DNA of 9,399 nucleotides from Holosporales bacterium (GTDB lineage: Bacteria > Pseudomonadota > Alphaproteobacteria > RUG11792): contig JAIROR010000064.1 in NCBI GenBank assembly GCA_031257415.1, positions 1-9,399 on the forward strand. The letters are read 5' to 3'. The stretch's first letter is position 1. The number at the start of each line of letters is the position of its first letter. A program made the position numbers and the translations under genes. The notes beneath the pieces were generated by a model, which saw only the letters and a program-made list of their open reading frames with translations, was not told the origin of the DNA and searched no databases. Of the stretch, positions 7,301 to 9,399 are shown in pieces.

Positions 7301-8895
7301 CAATACTTAATAAAGCTGGGTTTTCGCTTTTGGAACATGTTGATAAATTACTGGAAAATCAAAAACCATACGTGCCTCAGAATCTTGATTTTGAATACTG
7401 GGACGGCCAGCCAGAAGCCGCCCACATGACGTATTCAACTAATGATACAGAAGAACTTAAACAATACGTGTTGTCTCAACGCAAGATACTTTTGAGATTA
7501 GCTCTGGATTTCGCTGAACCAATAATTAATCTGCTAAACAACGATATTATATTTGATCAAAACTTTGGCAATCACGGACGGCTCAGAAAGTGGACAAAGA
7601 TAGTCAATGCTGCAAACGGATTTAAAACCAAAAACCCAGTTAGCCCGATTATTGCAATCGAAAAGTTCATATTAAAAACGATGAATACATATACTATTGA
7701 TAACATAACAGAGCTAATCCCATTAACAGATATTCAAGGAGAAGGAACAAATTATATAGATAACATAATAAAGCAGATTAAAAAAGGAATGCTTACGCGA
7801 GCCGAAGTGTTAATTAGGCAAAGGAGCATTGAGCGTTATAATAAACTTTTGTCTTTCTATAACAAAAACTTAGTTAACAAATATCCATTTTATAATTACG
7901 ATAACACAGAAAAAACGGGGGCAGATGCCAATATAGATTATGTTCGCGCGTTCTTTGCGCTATATGATGAGTATGGCGGAACTCCAGAAAAAGTCATAGA
8001 TCAGATTTATCAACTCGGAGAAGACGCAGCGAAAATGTATGAATTCCTGAAAAAGCTCCATGATCTGAGGACTTTCTTCAAGGGATCTATAGATGGAAAA
8101 AGAAATAGCTTGCCCAAAATCACAATGGAAATAGATTTCGATATTGGCAGGGGGGAAGAGAAAAATACTAAGCATCTCATAGACAAAATATTTAAACCAA
8201 ACGCCGGAAGCAATATAGAATTTATAACAGAAGACAAAACCGGGATATGGTATTTCGGAGACCCTATCCAAATGGTCTTCAGATGGGTATCCCCCGAGGA
8301 GGAAGACGACAGCATCGATTATCCGCTCGAAGACAAAAATAACCCAGATATAAGTATTAATGATGCAACGGCAACACTAGAATGCTTGGGGAATTGGTCT
8401 ATCCTGCGCTTCTTGCAGAAATACCAAATCAGTCCTCCTGGCAGTATACATTTATCGGAAAATCAAACTATGCTGTGCTTCAGCATTCCAATCAATAAAA
8501 ATAGGACAACTAAAATATATGCAGCATTTACAGCTTCATACGTGGCAGACGACAAAACAGTCGAAACTTTGAAGGTTCCAACAACAACCGAAAAGATGCC
8601 CGAAATCAATAGCAATATTCTGGCCGTTAAAAACCACTCAGTAGTCGTCGAAAGAGCAACTGCCAAACTCGCAGCAGATATATCGTCGCTTAAAGAAGAT
8701 GATGAAAATGAAGACGAGAAGACTCAAGAGGAGCCATCCTCTGAGAAAAAAACAGAGGAGGGAAAAAAGAAAGCCACCAAGCAAAAGGAGGAGGAAACCT
8801 CCTCAAAAAAAGCAGAGGCAGTTAAAATTCTCGAATCCGAAGAGGAGGAAAACGAAGAAACACCAATAGAAATTTCCGAAGAACCAATCGAATAG
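4393..8895 (+). CDS. tssM: Type VI secretion system membrane-complex protein TssM (IcmF family)
   Basis: TssM spans the inner membrane, joins TssL, and reaches through the periplasm as the scaffold of the T6SS membrane complex. Visible: one long membrane segment (about 14-43); a cytoplasmic NTPase-like domain with Walker A GTTGAGKS at 132-139, a Walker-B-like VMLDISGD with D172, and TKTD at 259-262; the family blocks FRGMYFTGD (364-372) and FFFEDLILKKIF (421-432); a second membrane segment at about 451-471; then a long helical periplasmic region and the IcmF C-terminal domain around 1200-1420 (IWYFGDP at 1285-1291). At 1500 residues it is longer than most family members (about 1100-1300). Part of the excess is a charged tail, 1436-1500, with 26 acidic residues and 11 lysines. 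E. coli TssM has an N-terminal membrane hairpin; here only one segment is evident. AAGGA at 4382-4386 is a well-placed ribosome binding site, 24 nt after tssL. Confidence 0.95.
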   Translation: MAIPFVESLIEKVVGSFPLVIGIVLAAAFISMLVVTIWTLISIRKAEKKPQKPEFPPSSDKKVEDFLPKDAIYDMGTRSPFYLGEHINKFLIINGLLNVNNVVRSFFKAMDFMKKSIGSGYKYKMPWFMIVGTTGAGKSSLISGFTYDEVSEEEEKKAECAWWFLKNGVMLDISGDVFMTDNGEKADEKSWRMVLEMLVRYRSAKPLNGIILTIPATELYGKNKLSIEEIKRRAQYMSRKLNFAQNYIGLKLPVYIVITKTDIVPGFQSFCSEIPVRNRNNMLGWSCPYSLESAYSSKWLEDAFDSVEDELNEIRMEIFSERGSTSTRDGIFVFPSELLTVKENLSLYIDTIFRTGAMEEKFYFRGMYFTGDSKMVPLLQFSGSGSADDVAILGTPDAGLNEEGSLTASLKAEEFAPKKIFFFEDLILKKIFLEDGIATPMRNKVYQSNKAIFVAKISTAAFVMIGSYGLFHARDQLKLNKDNLYPSLFKVSSIIKNTGTLTMQNLENNGNEILSECTTQLLSMMQQLNQIRFSSIFVPASWISNINKNLTETLRISYQRVVIRTIYMNLILKARNLLNLKPDKYSENIEEFLLPYNSKEYILLRSFVESLIELDRNIKKFDSLRTSGDSRDLEDLVDYTFQGSLPQEFLENYEQFRRILMNTPFPPIDLSPYKKVAYDVLILLFQNFIDAIFEDKLSGNLMSTLNNFIGNLNKQNISRIPNCAKLIKFSKGLAKAVKEMGKEGETWLDKEVFEADEEYNKFLDNVEELFGKDLAQNLLDMTASSFEDLKMKLKSFNALLKSDIPGNKLNTPPNKDEEQVPLSSGIFTIEKAMSAVADEPYMQEAGKYRLVTDIPEGKMMYWDDELIQYAYEISKRFEQFFGTAVKDFPRPIQEGITLLARANMCAVIADTVAKAQSFVDVPSAMTDELASEELLQQQAAELRSVSPKFVSLLKSMISDKVSVVYGDLRAILNKAGFSLLEHVDKLLENQKPYVPQNLDFEYWDGQPEAAHMTYSTNDTEELKQYVLSQRKILLRLALDFAEPIINLLNNDIIFDQNFGNHGRLRKWTKIVNAANGFKTKNPVSPIIAIEKFILKTMNTYTIDNITELIPLTDIQGEGTNYIDNIIKQIKKGMLTRAEVLIRQRSIERYNKLLSFYNKNLVNKYPFYNYDNTEKTGADANIDYVRAFFALYDEYGGTPEKVIDQIYQLGEDAAKMYEFLKKLHDLRTFFKGSIDGKRNSLPKITMEIDFDIGRGEEKNTKHLIDKIFKPNAGSNIEFITEDKTGIWYFGDPIQMVFRWVSPEEEDDSIDYPLEDKNNPDISINDATATLECLGNWSILRFLQKYQISPPGSIHLSENQTMLCFSIPINKNRTTKIYAAFTASYVADDKTVETLKVPTTTEKMPEINSNILAVKNHSVVVERATAKLAADISSLKEDDENEDEKTQEEPSSEKKTEEGKKKATKQKEEETSSKKAEAVKILESEEEENEETPIEISEEPIE
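8786..8811 (+). other. SD-like sequence, hairpin and A7 run in the tssM tail
   Basis: AGGAGGAGG (8786-8794) is followed, 10 nt after its last AGGAGG, by seven A (8805-8811) phased TCA AAA AAA, that is A AAA AAA as a -1 slip site. GAGGAGG (8788-8794) can also pair with CCTCCTC (8798-8804) around AAA. A -1 shift would add four codons and end at TAA 8823-8825, removing the last acidic stretch. The layout resembles the dnaX frameshift signal, except that the hairpin is upstream and competes with the SD-like site. Lysine- and glutamate-rich coding in AT-rich DNA can produce this by chance. Confidence 0.2.
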
Positions 8896-8916
8896 CAAGA
8901 AATATAGTATACTCAA

Positions 8917-9069
8917 TTAACAAAAGATTATCGGAGAGAAGGCAGGCTGCCGTGTGGGGCTCCTGGTCAAAAAAATCCACAATCTTTCATTGATTTGGTA
9001 TAGATTCATCTGGAAACTCCAATCACAAAGATTGTTTGTTTTTAGATCCTTTCTGAAGAAAACCTCCAT
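8917..9069 (-). CDS. Possible small repeat-encoded peptide, 50 aa (unit B)
   Basis: From ATG at 9069-9067 to TAA at 8919-8917 the frame codes MEVFFRKDLKTNN and onward, ending SPIIFC. GGAGGG (9079-9074) lies 4 nt before the ATG, a reasonable ribosome binding site. A longer form from TTG at 9138 is open but has no such site. Its homologous segment in unit A is read in a different frame, so the product is not conserved between copies, which argues against a selected protein. No family is recognised. Confidence 0.2.
   Translation of the reverse strand: MEVFFRKDLKTNNLCDWSFQMNLYQINERLWIFLTRSPTRQPAFSPIIFC
8979..9035 (-). repeat. Inverted pair of 9-mers with bulged inner pairing (unit B)
   Basis: ACAATCTTT (8979-8987) and AAAGATTGT (9027-9035) are exact inverted complements 39 nt apart. 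Inside them TGATT(T)GG and CCAATCA can also pair with one bulge, giving a possible long hairpin. There is no terminal T-run on the - strand that would make it a standard terminator. Confidence 0.45.
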
Positions 9070-9083
9070 CTTTCCCTCCAATG

Positions 9084-9098
9084 TTAACGATTCCTTAA
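9084..9098. promoter_or_regulatory. CtrA-box-like site in unit B
   Basis: TTAA-CGATTCC-TTAA followed by C on the + strand, the full TTAA-N7-TTAAC form; the - strand also reads TTAA-N7-TTAAC. On the + strand GATACT begins 11 nt after the box, as in units A and C. On the - strand the box lies just before the GGAGGG site of the small frame. Direction of any promoter is open. Confidence 0.5.
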
Positions 9099-9141
9099 CC
9101 TTTGTGTGAGATACTGAGAGAATGAGGGTGGCGTTCAAGAA

Positions 9142-9167
9142 ACTTTAAAAGCATTCGCTTTTAAAGT
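9142..9167. repeat. Perfect palindrome overlapping the small frame's stop codon (unit C)
   Basis: Exact copy of the palindrome at 262-287, in the opposite orientation: 11-bp arms and a 4-nt loop. The TAA stop of the 41-residue frame lies inside it. On the - strand it is followed by TTCTTGAAC and then directly by unit B. Confidence 0.9.
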
Positions 9168-9270
9168 GGGTGTTTAGAGCAAAATCAATCGAAGACGGCA
9201 CATTACTAACCACTTGGGATTGGTTTTGCACAACTACTATCTTTTTTTGTAATCCACAAAACCCCAACAT
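9145..9270 (-). CDS. Possible small repeat-encoded peptide, 41 aa (unit C)
   Basis: From ATG at 9270-9268 to TAA at 9147-9145. The peptide begins MLGFCGLQKKIVVV and ends SSIDFALNTHFKSECF. The last nine residues are identical to the unit A frame, and the preceding IDF-N pattern matches VDFIPN and VDFVPN there. GGAGGG (9278-9273) is only 2 nt before the ATG, rather close. The intact frame with a conserved C-terminus makes it the best coding candidate among the repeats. Part of that conservation is forced by the palindrome, which encodes the last residues. No known family is recognised. Confidence 0.3.
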   Translation of the reverse strand: MLGFCGLQKKIVVVQNQSQVVSNVPSSIDFALNTHFKSECF

Positions 9271-9282
9271 TTCCCTCCAGCG

Positions 9283-9297
9283 TTAACGATTCTTTAA
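9283..9297. promoter_or_regulatory. CtrA-box-like site in unit C
   Basis: TTAA-CGATTCT-TTAA followed by C on the + strand, the full TTAA-N7-TTAAC form; the - strand matches too. GATACT at 9308-9313 begins 11 nt downstream on the + strand, and an ATG with an open frame lies at 9362. This allows a CtrA-activated promoter facing right, out of the window. On the - strand the box is just upstream of the 41-residue frame. Confidence 0.5.
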
Positions 9298-9303
9298 CCT
9301 TTG

Positions 9304-9399
9304 TATGAGATACTGAAAGAATGAGGGTGGCGGGGGCGACTTAATCTTTTACGGTAAGGTGATGTTTACTGCGCTCAGATATACTCTTCTATCAAATAT
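9304..9399. repeat. Right arm of the perfect 96-bp terminal inverted repeat
   Basis: Exact reverse complement of 3-98. The outermost 42 bases are unrelated to unit B, so the inverted repeat extends beyond the repeat unit into whatever flanks it. This suggests that the two ends adjoin the same, duplicated neighbouring sequence. Confidence 0.95.
9362..9399 (+). other. Possible outward-facing start of a gene, cut by the window edge
   Basis: ATG at 9362 opens a frame (MFTALRYTLLSN) that runs off the window. The mirrored copy is at the left edge on the - strand. It lies 49 nt after the GATACT element next to the CtrA-like box. It could be the start of a duplicated gene, for example that of a multi-copy element, but 12 residues are too few to name it. 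Confidence 0.2.

Larger units (their letters stand above)
8958..9133 (-). repeat. Repeat unit B (right, inner copy)
   Basis: On the - strand it begins with GCCACCCTCATTCTCTCAG, matching unit A at 69-87 with one change. It continues through a TTAA-N7-TTAA box, a GGAGGG site and the 32-nt core (9012-9043, one mismatch to unit A), to a shared AGGAGCC motif near 8958. It then loses similarity shortly before the tssM stop. It lacks the palindrome and the NTHFKSECF end, so it is a 3'-truncated copy. It stands head-to-tail with unit C. Confidence 0.7.
9142..9340 (-). repeat. Repeat unit C (right, outer copy)
   Basis: On the - strand the unit runs from the GTCGCCCCCGCC block through the CATTCTTTCAG segment, a TTAA-N7-TTAA box, GGAGGG and a 41-codon frame to the palindrome. 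Its 5' part is in the perfect inverted repeat shared with unit A, its 3' part matches unit A around the palindrome, and the middle differs from both A and B. Conserved ends with a variable centre are typical of a repeat family spread by copying or recombination. Confidence 0.7.

Noticed and set aside
8728..8752. Second hairpin plus A7 run in the tssM tail as another frameshift site
   Set aside because: The phase is GAG AAA AAA A, so a -1 slip would need lysine tRNA to pair with GAA; not a workable slippery heptamer.
8896..9399. A tssJ, tssA or effector gene downstream of tssM
   Set aside because: All frames in this stretch are short; no lipoprotein signal with a lipobox cysteine and no Hcp, VgrG or PAAR feature is seen.

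Overview
The window is a gene-dense, AT-rich bacterial segment. It carries one housekeeping gene (a leucyl aminopeptidase of the M17/PepA family) followed by three genes for the inner-membrane and baseplate-docking part of a type VI secretion system (T6SS): tssK, tssL and tssM, all on the + strand. Arginine is often coded AGA or AGG and A/T is favoured at third positions, as in host-associated bacteria. Three retained TTAA-N7-TTAA sites have the exact geometry of the alphaproteobacterial CtrA box. Together with the palindrome-bearing repeats that overlap small reading frames, this suggests an intracellular alphaproteobacterium (Rickettsiales- or Holosporales-like). That placement is an inference; there is no rRNA or other phylogenetic marker here.

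Layout: 1-446 is a repeat-rich leader with a decayed small reading frame, a perfect 11-bp-arm palindrome and a candidate promoter for the aminopeptidase. 456-1922 is pepA with every catalytic residue present. 1923-2158 is a spacer without a gene. 2159-8895 is the tssK-tssL-tssM unit: tssK and tssL overlap by ATGA, and tssM follows tssL after 24 nt with a good ribosome binding site. 8896-9399 has no conventional gene; it holds two tandem copies of the same repeat family on the - strand, two small reading frames and a second copy of the palindrome.

The two ends of the window are a perfect 96-bp inverted repeat (3-98 and 9304-9399). Three related repeat units are visible: A on the left (+), and B and C on the right (-). 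Each carries a TTAA-N7-TTAA box at the same distance from a GATACT element. Units A and C also encode small peptides with the same last nine residues (NTHFKSECF), whose stop codon lies in the palindrome.

How the genes work together: TssK connects the T6SS baseplate to the TssL-TssM membrane complex, and TssM forms the large trans-envelope part of that complex. The rest of the T6SS (tssA, B, C, E, F, G, H, hcp, vgrG) and the outer-membrane lipoprotein tssJ are not in this window. If the system is complete, they are encoded elsewhere. The most notable points are the CtrA-like boxes within a mobile-looking repeat family, the repeat-encoded peptides, and a TssM with a long charged C-terminal tail and only one clear N-terminal membrane segment.
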